From contig NW_025941602.1 of the NCBI RefSeq assembly GCF_000764305.2, positions 1 to 64,000 of the forward strand: a stretch of DNA of 64,000 nt, read 5' to 3'. Positions 12,677-24,690 of the stretch are shown here, piece by piece (the stretch's first letter is position 1; each line of letters begins with the position of its first letter). The notes below the pieces were generated by a model. It saw only the letters and a program-made list of their open reading frames with translations. It was not told where the DNA came from and did not search any database. Both the position numbers and the translations under genes were made by a program. The stretch comes from Hyalella azteca (Eukaryota > Arthropoda > Malacostraca > Amphipoda > Hyalellidae).

Positions 12677-12787
12677 TTGTAGTGCATCACTAAACTATTC
12701 TACTCTTGAGAGATTCCTAACTATTCTACTATAAACTATTCTACTCATGTAGTGCATTACTAAACTATTCTACTAAACTATTCTACT
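12677..12787. repeat. Short minisatellite of TAAACTATTCTAC units
   Basis: Five or more copies of '(ac)taaactattctact', with the longer unit 'tgtagtgcat(c/t)actaaactattctact' appearing twice (12680 and 12750). Confidence 0.75.
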
Positions 12788-13522
12788 TCTTCTAGTGTAG
12801 CGCTCCGTGAGCTGAATCTTTTTACACTGGAGCTGAGAGCATTAATGAATCGTTATATCTGTATTCATGGGTTTACGCCCGTAAACATTGTTTATATACT
12901 CTTATGTATTTGGAATAAACATGACCAATAATTAAAATTATCGAATGGCGTTCAGTTTAACATAGTCGCGTTTACTTATCATCAAGTTGATTATAAGTGA
13001 ACATCACCCGATGAAGCTGTCAGTGTTTCAGGGACTAACCTGACTCCAGTTCAAACAAACTCCTGATCATTGACGAGACTCATTACTATCGTTAAAGCCG
13101 CCTAGCATGAATGAGTGGTTTCATCATCAAAACTTGTTGGCGATACAGCCGTCAAGACCAAAACCCTGTCCTTAAGAAAAATTAAGAATTAGACGGCTTG
13201 ATTGAATTTTGAATCATACTGGCCTATTATTAAATTTTAATTGATATATTTAAAATTTATGAGTTTCTTCAGTAACAGGGAGCGACTTCGGAATTTCAGT
13301 CGGACGCTCCATACACGCATTTTATTTGAGTAATAAAGAAGCAATTAGTCGTATTTTCATTATATAATTCATAATTGATAGCACTTATTTGCTTAAATCG
13401 CAAGTTAACTAAAAATTTAAGAGCAAATAATAGTCCACAAAAATTCATATCTTTATAGAAAACGTTTCGGAGTCCAGCTCCATCGTCAGTTTGTAGAATC
13501 TAGAATTTATATGGAATAATTG

Positions 13523-13784
13523 ATTTATATATTTATATTTATCATAATCATCATAATTGATTTTATATATATGATAATTAATTTATAAATTAGCCCGGTG
13601 TCGGCTCTAAGCTAAGCCACTCACTGTGAACCTTTTTATATATTTATATTTATCATAATTATCATAATTGATTTTATATTCATCATAATTAATTTATAAA
13701 TTAGTCCGGTGTCGGCTCTAAGCTAAGCCACTCACTGTGAACGTTTTTATATATTTATATTTATCATAATTATCATAATTCATT
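13523..13784. repeat. Tandem ~111-bp repeat, 2.4 copies
   Basis: Units begin 'tttatatatttatatttatc' at 13523, 13634 and 13745. The first two contain 'cggtgtcggctctaagctaa' followed by 'gccactcactgtgaac', a GC-rich block set in AT-rich DNA. The third copy breaks off after about 40 bases. Confidence 0.85.
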
Positions 13785-14276
13785 TAACTCCATATTGATT
13801 ATAATTACTTGTGATTCAATACGAGTAATACTATCGTGGGTCATGCTGCGTCAATTTAGTCTCATTAAGCTAACTTGTCACGATCCTCCTTAAACTTATA
13901 CATTACTTATTTGATAGTTGATGTGCAATTTTAAGTAAATGAAGTCATTAATATTATAAAACTATAAGAACATTCAATTTTGACTGCGTAATTTCAAATA
14001 CCTCGGAGTTGTTATTTGACCAAAAGATTACGCACACAACTATGACATTAATTTTTTTACGACTTTAAACGAATTGGTTGTTACGCTTTTTTAATTCATG
14101 ACCAAATGAAGTGTGCGTTCGCTGTGACAGTTTACAAGAATTTATTAACAGTTTCGTAAACGGCGATGAGTGTGCTGTGTCGTCACATTTCTATGCCTGA
14201 CTCCTCGCAGCTTTTTATTGCACAACTCATCCTCAAATCTTGCGGGTGTTCAGTATTGCGTGTATTTTAGTATTCA

Positions 14277-14874
14277 GTTTTTAGCGCATTTCCTCATTTA
14301 TGGAAAAAGTGCGCTATTGTGCTCGCCATGTCTGTCCGTCCGTCTGTCCGTCTGTCTGTCCATCCGTGACTTCACGTTTTCGTCGACGTGAAAATGCGCT
14401 CTCTGTCACTCACTGCAGTGAGTACTGAGTTATATTTTTTACGTTTATATATATGAGAGTTATATATGATGCGAGTTATGTATGATTACGTTACGTAATC
14501 ATTACGTACGCGTAATGATTCTATCGCGATGAGCGTTTCAAAAACTCAACCGTTGGAATAGATGCTTATACATCTCTCGGCTTTCCTCACGTTTATCATT
14601 GAGTATTAACATTGGCTTGTACATGATACGCTGATGTGTACATGATACGATGGCGTGTCCATAATATCACGTACACGTTATAGTATCATAAATACAATGC
14701 CGTGTACATGACATGATGGCGTGTACATGATGCTATGGTGTATACATGATGCGATGGCGTATACATGATACGATGGTGTATATAGGATAAGTTGACGTGT
14801 ATATATGACATGATGGCGAAAATATGATATCATAGCGTGGTTGAAGAATTAATCATTTTAGTTCGTGAGAAATT
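14277..14874 (+). mobile_element. Extended GTCY-family element, copy A2 (most complete)
   Basis: Order of parts: 'tttttagcgcatttcctcat', 'tgcgctattgtgctcgccat', a (GTCY)n microsatellite, 'cgtgacttcacgttttcgtc', 'gaaaatgcgctctctgtcac', the palindrome ACTCACTGCAGTGAGT, 'actgagttatatttttt', then 'atcgcgatgagcgtttcaaa', a variable 'tacatgatacgatggcgt' tandem region (14610-14815), and the same closing block 'ggttgaagaattaatcattt' as copy A1. It has no transposase, so it is nonautonomous. The extension after the palindrome is shared only with copy A1, while other copies stop near the T-run after it. Confidence 0.75.
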
Positions 14875-16387
14875 CTACCACGGCTCCGTTCCACGACGGC
14901 TTCAACCCTACAAGCACGTACGTGTTGCGCTCTCCGCTGAACTTCTGGTGATTATAATCTCTCCTCCAATTATTATAACGGCTGCTCAGTGGCTGCTTTG
15001 GTTTAGAAATATGAAGCGCATCCATTCGGACGTGCTGCTGAGAAAATAAATAAATTGCACCAAAGCCGTTGTGTTGGTTTTTCTTTGCGAGAAAATATTA
15101 GAAGCGGTTATGATGAAAATTTACGCTTCAAAATGAAATTTAATTAATATCAGCGGATATTATTATAGAAAAATTTTGTTTCACAGGATTCGCAATTTTG
15201 TTTGAAAGGATCTTTATGTATGAATGTACAGGTATAGTAAAATCCAATGTATGAATGAAGCGTACAATCTACTAATTCATAAAATCAACGTAAATATAGT
15301 CTGTGTGGGATGACGCTATAAGCTCTCTTTTTCAGTCCGGTTCTCGCTTCGTCATGAAAAATTACGTATTTAAATATACATTTTCTTCCGGTGTCTCGGT
15401 TCAGCTAACAGCTAGAGTCAAATTGTGTTGTATCCAATGTGTATTCTGATCGTTTCTACGTTCAATTCTACTTGAACATAGATATACATTGCTAAAATTT
15501 GCAATACTTCCAAAATTTGGATGTCAAACACATCCGTGGTGTTGGGTGGTCTCCTATGGTTCCTAACAGCTTGCAAAATGTTCTCAAAAATTAGGATGAT
15601 TAAACTTGGCCCCCATTTTGCGACCATTGGCTGGTACGAAAAAATTAAGTATTTAATCCTCATTTATTTGGTTCCAGCATTTGGTGTACGGTAACCTGAT
15701 TGTTGTTCGGGAGGCATAATACCTTTTTTCTTTGAGAATTGCTATGACACCGCCTATCTCGACGTGACCAGCATCTCTACCCAGGACGCACTCTTACTTT
15801 GGCATTAGTTCCCTGGCGGTGATGACGCGATTTCTTCGGTAATAATTGCCTATTATTTCCCCATGTGTTGAGGTCGACACGTCTCCGTCGTCCTAATGAA
15901 GACGGTTGCTCGATGATGATGGCGTGAGACATTCAATTCGACCTCCAGAGGCAGGTGATACCAGATGATTGCAGGCGATCCATCTTAACTGTTCCAACCA
16001 ATACAATGAGCAACAGTCACTTTGATTGTCTCTTGAAACTCTGATTGCTTAATATTGATTGGAGATTTAATGATTTGGTGCCCACGCAGAATTTTCTGTT
16101 GTTTCGTATTGCTTGTGCTCAAGCATTTCTGCCAAAAAAGTCATTGATGAGGATTATTGTGACGTGCCTCCAATTTATATCGTCTCATTACTAACTGACG
16201 ACTTCATTACATACGACGAATTACCTTACTATAACTCTAAGTATATAGAATTAGCTGTTGGAGATCTAAAAGTATTGAGCATGAGTATTGTATAAAACAG
16301 AGAATACAGCTATAACCTACCCCATCTTGTGTGCGTTGATGAATAGCTACACTCATCCCTACCTCTTTCCAAGTCCGGAAAACTCAC
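14875..16387. other. No gene recognised
   Basis: Chance frames only. A short acidic plus-strand frame at 16113-16295 (DEDYCDVPPIYIVSLLTDDF and following) reads protein-like but has no ATG-proximal or splice support and no family I can name. Confidence 0.4.
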
Positions 16388-16513
16388 CTTGAGAAAAATT
16401 TGAGCCGCACCTGAGATGGCCAACAGTCGGCCGTACATAAGACGCACATAAACGCCTGAGGTGAGTTCGCTCGGCGGCGGTTGAGCAGCTCTGTCGCTGT
16501 GCACCAGCAGCAT
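16388..16513 (-). CDS. Candidate minus-strand coding exon with a consensus donor (unassigned)
   Basis: On the minus strand an ATG at 16513 opens 42 codons, MLLVHSDRAAQPPPSELTSG followed by VYVRLMYGRLLAISGAAQIF and LK, and the last codon abuts a strong donor AAG|GTGAGT (phase 0). GC content is about 55%, well above the surroundings. An in-frame TAG lies five codons before the ATG. That TAG could also be a splice acceptor (gctag|GAGGCA), which would make this an internal exon. The peptide alternates hydrophobic and polar residues like beta strands (GVYVRLMYGRLLAISG), but I recognise no family. It would belong to a gene nested on the opposite strand of the FERM gene. A chance GC-rich island is the main alternative. 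Confidence 0.3.
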
Positions 16514-17837
16514 GACACTTGCCTCCTAGCACTACATAGACATAACTATTATACATTGATCTGTTAAATATATAGATAATGATATATTAAAATTATTTAA
16601 AACATGCACATGTCTAATTGTATTTTATCCCTTAGGATTAATCGTTAGAATTTAATAGAAACGTTTCGGATTAATAGAAACAGAAGATACTAGAAAGTGA
16701 AGATAATACCGCAACTTCTTACGTTTGGGAAATCGGCGTAAGAAATCGCTGGCTGTTTTTTCACTTGAAATGGTGCTATCGCGTACTATGAAATTATTTC
16801 GTGAAAGTTTAAAAGCAAGACTTTACTATCAAAGATTCTAGAAATGTAGAGCCTTTTATAACTTTTTAATAACTGGTCAATACAAAAGTTTTTGATTGTT
16901 AATACGTGAGGATAAACTATAGGTGTACGAATATCCGAGATCCACTCGGCTGTCGCCTGTGTTTCGAGATGTTGAACAACTTATAACCTGCAAGTGAAAG
17001 TCTCTCAAGTGGGACTTTTTCACTCGGTAAAAAACTTTTATTTTTATTATTTTAACTTTTGTATTATTTTACAAATTTTTATAATATTGTAGCATATCGG
17101 AAGTTGAGATATATTGTGTGATGTTAATGCAGACATTATCACGTCGGATTTTCTTTACGCAATGTTGTGGAATCAAGTTGATCATTTCACACGATTAAAT
17201 ACTGGATCTCATTCATGCATGCATGTCTTGTCACACTTCATTAATGTGCACGGTATTCGTGGCTCGTACGAATAACGGAAAAAAATTATAGTGAACTGCG
17301 TGTTGGAATAAAATATTTGAAAATGGTTGGAAATACGGGGTGTCGAAAATGTGCGCCAAAAAATGTATCTTTACTGAGAAAAATTGAAATGCAAACTTTG
17401 ATACGCGATGATAGTATTCAGCATCAAAATTAAATATAAAAATCACGAAACCGTTAAAAAATTTATCCTTTAACATTTGTTTTTAATTTAATGAATTAAG
17501 ATACGCAATTGCTATTAATTTACTGAATTAAGATACCTGCATGTTACTCAATGGTAGCTTAGGTGCTGAGCTGCGGTCTTGTACGACATCTTGGAAAATT
17601 TTTCAGTTTAGTCTTGGACTTTTTGTGAACTTCCTGAATGGCTTAGCAACCCTTCAGTTGACCACCCAAGCTTCCTTTCTTGCTTGTGTAATTCTTGTCC
17701 GCAATTTGTGGTGAAACACCGGCGCCAATTGCGTCCGTGACCGCTCGGCGGCCTCTTCGTACCACCGTAGTCCATCCAGAAGTCTGGTGGATGGTACAAT
17801 TCCATCCATAAGTGCGATTGTTGAGTCCGATTCATCC
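16514..17837. other. No gene recognised
   Basis: AT-rich sequence without repeats longer than about 20 bp. I saw nothing to annotate. Confidence 0.4.
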
Positions 17838-17995
17838 ATGTATGTGCGTGGGTGACGGCGCCCGTTCCTATATCAATGTGCATGGTGGATGATGTCCCTT
17901 CGTCCATCAATGTGCATGTTGGACGATGTCCCTTCGTCAATTCATGTGTGTGGTAAACGATGTCCGTTCGTCCATCGAGGTTTGTGGTTGAACAT
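17838..17995. repeat. 34-bp minisatellite (atcaatgtgcatg..gatgtccctt)
   Basis: Three to four imperfect 34-bp units, each with '(a)tc(a)atgtg(c/t)atg' then 'gatgtccctt' then 'cgtcc', starting near 17872, with a more decayed copy upstream. The repeat lies inside the minus-strand open frame 17608-18081 (157 codons) and probably explains why that frame stays open. Confidence 0.7.
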
Positions 17996-20900
17996 CCTCT
18001 ACCATCATCAAGTGTACATCTTTGAGTCGTCCATTCGGTACCGCCGTGATTACTAATATAGAAGACGCTTCTTACATGCAAGTGTCTGCAAACCTGCTAT
18101 GTCCCCTTCTTCTCACGTATTCTCTTGAAAAATCACTTCTAGAAAACTTATTCCCGTTTGATGCAAACTTATGAAGGCTATTTACTCGATCACTGCCGTG
18201 GTTCAATGTGTGGAAATGGTTACAGACGTACCGTATGGTCACACCAAGCTTGACTTGATGCGAACAAGAAAGCTGTAGCAAATCTCTTCGGTTTCAAAAC
18301 GACCAAAATTTCCAAGTGGCCGTCTTGAACGCATCTTGCTGCATACCAAGTCTGTTCGCATTCCGTGTATCACATTTCAAGTAAAGTCTTCCTATTTTGT
18401 GTCGGGTGCAGGAGATAATAGAGAACACCGCACTCCTCCTCATAGTTACGTCGTAGATCTTGCATCATTGTGTGCAGTGGCAGTCCTTAGAAAGACGAAG
18501 CTGCTTTAAAACGCGCAATAAAAGCACATTCCTCGGCGTGAAGTGGTCGCCAGTTGTCGTACTTGTGGCCTGGCTTCATTAACATGCGCCCACCCTTTCG
18601 CTTCTGACGTCCCAACGGTGAATAATTGGAAATTTACGACGGCCCTAAGACCGCACGGAATGCGCTCATGCCGCACATCAAGCCGTGGGTCGCGGAAATG
18701 AGCCGCGGTCTGCATGAAAATTAACGAACGTAAAAAACGCACAAAAATTTACCCGCCGCAGAGAATTTTATTTCGTACCATGCTTTGGAATTTAAAGTAC
18801 TCGCCAATATCGAAAATATGCTCATACACTTCATGCATGCTTATCGTATTAACTGCAGTCAAGAAATTATGTGCTTCCGGTTTGAATTCCGGTTGAATTG
18901 AATTGACCATGAGGTCACTACTTCAATCTTCACTACTTCAATCTTAATAAAAATCAAACTTTATCTGTGATTAACAAAAACTAAGCAAAAGATAATCGCT
19001 GTTCGACAAATTTAATTGGTACTTTGCATTATAGCTCGGACGAATTACATCGCACCAATTCTAAAGTTCTAAATGTGATCTTTTCTACACCTTCTCTTAA
19101 TCTCTTTCTTTCTACCTTGCTCCCTCTCTACCTTAATTCCTCTCTACTTGCCGCCCTCTCTATACCTTGCTACCTCTCTACCTTCATTCATTACTTCTCT
19201 TGTATGTCACTGTATTTATTACTCGCTGTGTTAGCAGGTGACGACGTCGGTTTCTTGTTGAAAATCTAATGTAAAAATTCCAGCAACGTTTCTTCACTTT
19301 TATAAAAATTCAATGAGGAAATAATTTGTGTGCAGGATCACAATGGATGATATTTCCGCGCCGTGACCCGCGTGGGAGCAGCCCGCTGATTTGCAATGCA
19401 GTCACTCACTATAACGCCTCGTTATTCACTTCATTGTTCGGACCGCTGCTCGCCGTACGGCCGCTCATTCTTTCATGATCGGGAAATCAAGAATTTATAA
19501 GTTTAATTTACGTTTGCCGGTTTGTTAATAGTTGTCAATTAAGGCAGTCTTTTGTCTCGTTCGCTGAAAAGTGTTTCATAGGGAAAGAGTTTAAAGAATG
19601 TTTTATTGAACGTTCAGATTTACTGCATGGTGCACTGTACTTCATTTGCAGTGAAATTCGTCATTTTTGACCTAGTAATTAAGTTCATATATCTGGAATC
19701 ATCTCGTTTAAGAAGTAAATTGTTGTATAACCTCTCGACACAATTGAATAACTTGAACGGATTTCGCCTCAGTTGTTTCGTCGTTGCAAGTTTTTAAGAA
19801 AAAACTTTCTTCCGCCGGTGCGAAAAGCGACACCGAACCTTCCATTCCCCCATCCTTAAATTCAGTATAAATAACGTAAATCATCATGATTTATAATTAA
19901 ACAACGATGATAAATACATCATTATGGACGTAATTAACTCAATATTTAGTTATTCAGTATTAATGACGTTATTCCCTCGTTTCACACCGGGCTCCCCATT
20001 CCCCCATTCCTCGTTGCCACTACCTCACATCATTCCTCAACCCCCATTCCCTCTCACGTTTCGCCGACCGTCTCGTGTGACTGCGCAGGTCACAGGTTGG
20101 GGGAGAGCAGATCATCTACAGGTCACCAGAGGTCATCCCTGCTAAACCATTTTACTTTGTTTAATTCTTTGAAACTTGAGCGAAGCTCATATACGTCGCT
20201 GCGCACTCTCGATTTTTACGAAAAAAAATCTGTGAGTGTAGCGCTTGTGAACAACGTACCCTATACTAGCAACAGCTAACACTTCTGAGAAATTTCTTTG
20301 TGGAAATTTGTCATGCGAATAGATTTTATTTCTTTGTTTACTGATGTCCTATAGCGCAGTTCGATGTTCTTCTGTAGCCTCGGCGTAGTAAAATGGAAAA
20401 TAAAAAAGTAAAACTATAGGCGATTCAAAATCAGCAGCTGCTGCGTAACATTCATAGTAAAACATTTCGGGGTTGAGGGTCAGTTCAATACTACGTATCG
20501 TACGTTTCTAGATATTTAAATTGAAAATATAGAATGTCTGATATAACTTTTATCGTTTAACTGTGACAGGATGATTCAATGGTTGGAAAATTTATGTGCA
20601 TTTCCAATCTATTTTAGTTTATTATTATTTCAATTCGTGTCTTGGTTTTTTCGATATCTCTTATAGGCCAGTGAGGAGGTTGAACAATGTGGGTCACCAC
20701 AATCAAATATATATATCTTTACTCAGTTAAATGAGTGGGTCATATGAGAGCGGACGATGCACAGATTGTCCATTAAATTGCCTTACCAAACTGGGTCAGG
20801 ATGAACCGCACGCCGGTAAAAAGTGCGTCACTCTTTGGACAAAGCTTCACTCATTCCTCTGAGTGCATCATGCCTTCTCAGAGTCACGACTGAGGGCAAG

Positions 20901-21432
20901 CTTGGCACAATCGTGAGCGATGGCGGTCATGGCATAAGTATAGACCATGGCTGCTGCTTTTGTTGATATTATTATAGGCAATTCTAAGCCATGGTGCCCC
21001 GCAACTGCTTGTGCCGGTGAACAACATGATCTCTCTGGCACGATCACGTCAGAGAGTAGATCTTCATCCCCTACATATAATATACATTAATTATATAGAT
21101 TTTATAATACATTAATAATATATATGATGTAACGTACAACATTAATAATTGTTCGTACTTTCCATTTAGAATTTCAATATAATGATTTAAAGTGTAATGT
21201 CGAATGTTTAGAACGTGCTTGTTACTTATCCAAAGATACGTGTCGTTTTTTATTTATGTCTGTGATGAATATTATTCTTTCTATGTTGTATTCTCTAAGC
21301 TTTTTATGTTTGCAACAAAAAAAGCGGATCAGTATACCAATGCCCGAGCGTTAAATTTATTCTTCCACGAGCGTTGTACGGCATTTTCCGAAAGCCTGTG
21401 ATTTGAATAGAGATATGGTGAATTGTCTTGTT
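17996..21432. other. 3.4 kb with no recognisable gene; two GC-rich islands
   Basis: GC-rich islands at about 18520-18720 and 19345-19470 stand out from the AT-rich background. In neither do I find a splice-bounded frame or family motif. They could be conserved noncoding or regulatory DNA, which cannot be decided from one sequence. There is a CT-rich low-complexity stretch at 19085-19200. Confidence 0.35.
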
Positions 21433-21613
21433 GTTAGCGCATTTTCTCATTTATGGAAAAAAGGCGCTATTGTGCTCGCCATGTCCGTCCGTCCGTCTGT
21501 CTGTCCGTCTGTCTGTCTGTCTGCCCGTCCGTACGTCGATGACTTCACGTTTTCGTCGACGAGAAAATGCGCTCTCTGTCACTCACTGCAATGAGTACTG
21601 AGTTAGATTTTTT
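21433..21613 (+). mobile_element. GTCY-family element, core copy
   Basis: 'ttagcgcattttctcattta' opens the copy. Then come 'gcgctattgtgctcgccatg', a (GTCY)n run, 'gatgacttcacgttttcgtc', 'gacgagaaaatgcgctctct', the slightly mutated palindrome (cactcactgcaatgagt) and 'actgagttagatttttt'. It carries both arms of the inverted 13-mer AGCGCATTTTCTC/GAGAAAATGCGCT. Confidence 0.8.
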
Positions 21614-21826
21614 CTTTAAATTTTTTATTAATTTGAGATCTTGGGAGTTGTTTCGTTGTAATTAAGTTAGTTTAATTTTTTAATGATTGAAAGTTTGATG
21701 ATCTCGAGCAATTTGTTTTCTCAGAGTTTTTCCAACGTGTAGTTTTCGGTATAGAGCAATTTTGAAAAATATTTTGTCCATAATGTCTTTCCTTTTTTAG
21801 TGTACAAATCTCCAAATAGAAACATT

Positions 21827-21993
21827 AAAAAATATAACTCAGTACTCACTGCAGTGAGTGACAGAGAGCGCATTTTCTCGTCGACGAAAACTTGAGGTCA
21901 CGGACGGACGGACAGACGGACGGACAGACAGACAGACGGACATGGCGAGCACAATAGTGCATTTTTTTCATAAATGAGAAAATGCGCTAAAAA
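21827..21993 (-). mobile_element. GTCY-family element, core copy, inverted relative to its neighbour
   Basis: Read on the minus strand this is 'tttttagcgcattttctcat', 'gtgcactattgtgctcgcca', (GTCY)n, 'gtgacctcaagttttcgtcg', 'acgagaaaatgcgctctctg', the palindrome and 'actgagttatatttttt'. It faces the 21433 copy across about 215 bp, forming a long inverted repeat. Confidence 0.82.
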
Positions 21994-22917
21994 TCAAATA
22001 CAATGTATACCTTCATAATTTGTTTGATAATTTTGCATTTTAAACGGTAAATTTTTCAATCTCAGTTTCCTGTACGATAGAAATCTCTCCTAAATAAGCT
22101 GCATATATTGATGAATATAACCTACTGATATATTAGGAAGCCTGAATTAATACTTCCATCGTACTAAATTCAACTGCGGCATTTCTAATGAGTGAGTGAT
22201 CAGTTCATGGAATACTTTAAGATACATAAACCCAGCGGCGACACTTAAACGTCAAGTTAATTAGTCATGCGAGACAAACTCTACGATTAAATTAGGTCCC
22301 GTGAGACAGTCAAGTAGACAGTAGGTTTGTTTCTACCGTCTGGGAACAGGTTTGCTTCCGTCTGTAGGTTATTAGCTTCCCGCTAATTTCTTGTAGCCAA
22401 CTTGCTCTTGGGGCTCCCGTGGACATAAAAGCGGTAGTTAAGTTTGATTTTATAGTTCACTTAAGTCACGCATTAAGAAGAGGCTCATGTTTTATGTCAC
22501 GGTGTGTAAGTGACCGTGCATTCCTATATGGTTTCTCATGTTTCTCGTCACGTGCAGTCGTCGTAACCGTACAAGATGAACTGTAAATAAATCTTAACTC
22601 TTCGACGTTAATTTCTTCATTCGTACAATGCCAACCAATTCTGTAAGAAAAATACTTCTATTAATCATTTAGTTGATGTTTTCCATGGTTTGCAAATTAA
22701 TTAGGAAGCATGCCCATCTGATTCCTTAATTAATTTCTACTTTGAAATTACAATTTCGTGTGCATTGGGAATACTCGTGCATTTTATTTTTTACGAATTT
22801 GTCATGTCTATGAATCTGTGAGTATTTAGTTCAACAATTCTTAGATCTTAGGTAAAAATTTATGGTAACCTCTTACGGTAGTACACATGTTTTGCCTCGT
22901 ATATGGTGGTCACAGAG

Positions 22918-23215
22918 GGTGGCCCAGTAGTTACAGTTCAGAGTTCCAGGTTTAGAGCAGAGAGGGAGGGTTCGATCCCAGCTCTGTGCGACTGTTCTGG
23001 TCAGAATCATCTGTGAATGTCCTGCAATGTTAAGAATCTGAGACAAGTAAGAACGGCCCAATAAAAGCTGAAACTGCTATTATACTATTCTATTCTATAC
23101 TATACTATACTATAGTATACTATACTATATTATACTATATTATACAATACTATACTATACTATAGTATACTTTATTATACTATACCATACTATGGTACGG
23201 TATACGCCATACTAT
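22918..23215 (+). mobile_element. tRNA-derived SINE with (TATAC)n tail
   Basis: The head contains a Pol III A box (TGGCCCAGTAGT, 22920-22931, one mismatch to TRGCNNARYNGG). A perfect B box (GGTTCGATCCC, 22969-22979) follows 37 bases later, the spacing of a tRNA gene. A tRNA-unrelated body of about 95 bp follows, ending near 'caataaaagctgaaactgct'. It is followed by about 140 bp of TATAC/TATTC microsatellite, typical of a SINE tail. The tRNA-like part does not fold into a good cloverleaf, so it is not a functional tRNA gene. I saw no second copy in this window. Confidence 0.75.
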
Positions 23216-23976
23216 AGTGTTTGGGTCAATATTCTTCATATTATATTATTCTTGTATATTAACCTTAGTGTGCATTATCACCTGCAGCTCTTTATAGTAA
23301 TTTAAACCTGCTTCTGTTTATTCCAGTCAAAATTTCCGAATTAAGTGAAAATATTCTGGTTTAGAAATAGTTTGTTAACTGAAATATTTTATAAGAATAA
23401 ATAGCTAATAATATATGGCCAACAAATTTCCATAATATACAACACAAGATATTGTAAAGTCGTAAGAAGTTATTAGTGCACATGTAGTCATGGCATATCG
23501 CATAGTTCCCATGCTTTCTCCACCTTACGTGCTATGAGTGCAGTTCTTGTATGCCAGAACTTCCGGAGTGGCATGATGGGTTGCGGCATTGACTTGGTCT
23601 TTGCACAACTCCTCGCGCAACGTCTTGTTTTACACCGCTGCCACGAGCCCGAGCGCTACCTTTCTCTTATTTTATGCTACTTCAAGTCTTCAGCTCACTC
23701 TTGTAAGGTGTGAAGACATCTATAATATCCTCTGTTGCCACAGTGATGCGAAGAAGTGGAGGAATCAATGTATGAATGATTACCAATTAGCATATCTATT
23801 CTGTTTTTACTTTTGGTGTGTCATGAATGAGTAAGTATCGTGATGCGGACAGTTATACCAATGCACCCAATAAGTCAATATAGCTACTATTGAAGCGGCA
23901 TGAAATTTTGAAACTTTTCACCGAAGCGCCAAACCGACCAAATCGGAGCTCTGAAAATTCATCATTTATATATTCA
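23216..23976. other. No gene recognised
   Basis: Sequence between the SINE tail and the next tandem duplication. An 81-codon plus-strand frame (23589-23834) has no recognisable motif. Confidence 0.4.
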
Positions 23977-24690
23977 CGGAGCTTAAGAGTAAATTTCCAT
24001 CCATATTTGTTGTCAGGTGTTAAGAAAAGATTGAGGTCGTTGCATGCATCATGTTACTCATGTTATCAGCTCACCGCCGTGGTGCACTTCTCATGCAGAC
24101 ACGACATGGTCGTCGGTTCGTCAGATCGAGGGCATCCGCGTCCACACTCAAAGAAATGAGTATGACTTCGTCCAAATATCGATGCCTCTTTTGTTCTGGT
24201 GTCAGACGTATCCGTAATACGTACAGAAGGTTCGTCAGTATTTAGACAATGTAACCCACCCATTTTTATAAGTGTGGTTGCCTCGCCTTACTCGATCGGT
24301 CCGCTGGTGTCACCTCCAATGATTATTATTTATTTATTTACGGAACTTAAGAGTAAATTTCCATCCATATATTTGCTGTCAGGTGTTACAGAAAAGATCG
24401 AGGTCGTTGCATGCATCATGCGTTCTCATGTTATCAGTTCACCGCCACGGTGCACTTCTCATGCAGACACACCATGGTCGTCGGTTCCTCAGATCGAGGG
24501 CATCCGCGTCCACACTCAAAGATATGAGTAGGACTTCGTCCATATATCGATGCCCCTTTTGTTCTTGTGTGAGACGTATCCGTAATACGTACAGTAGGTT
24601 CGTCGGTATTTGGACAGTGTGACACATCCATTTTTCTAAGTGATTGCCTTGCGTTACTCGATCGGTCCGCTGGTGTCACCTCCAATGATT
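23977..24690. repeat. Tandem duplication of a ~350-bp unit (period 364)
   Basis: Copy 1 (about 23977-24324) and copy 2 (24341-24690) both run from 'cttaagagtaaatttccatc' to 'tggtgtcacctccaatgatt' and are roughly 92-95% alike by eye. Each contains 'cagatcgagggcatccgcgt' and 'agacgtatccgtaatacgta'. Open frames of 60-90 codons occur on both strands in both copies. Of roughly a dozen substitutions across the conserved antisense frame, nearly all change the peptide, which argues against protein selection. Confidence 0.85.

Noticed and set aside
17608..18081. 157-codon minus-strand open frame
   Set aside because: It overlaps a 34-bp minisatellite that keeps it open, lacks a family motif and has no splice support.
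21433..21993. CRISPR-like or phage-type repeat arrays
   Set aside because: Repeats are degenerate eukaryotic minisatellites or dispersed elements. There are no uniform repeats with unique equal-length spacers.
22918..22990. A functional tRNA gene
   Set aside because: The promoter boxes are present, but the stems of a cloverleaf do not pair well, and a unique body and microsatellite tail follow. A SINE explains it better.
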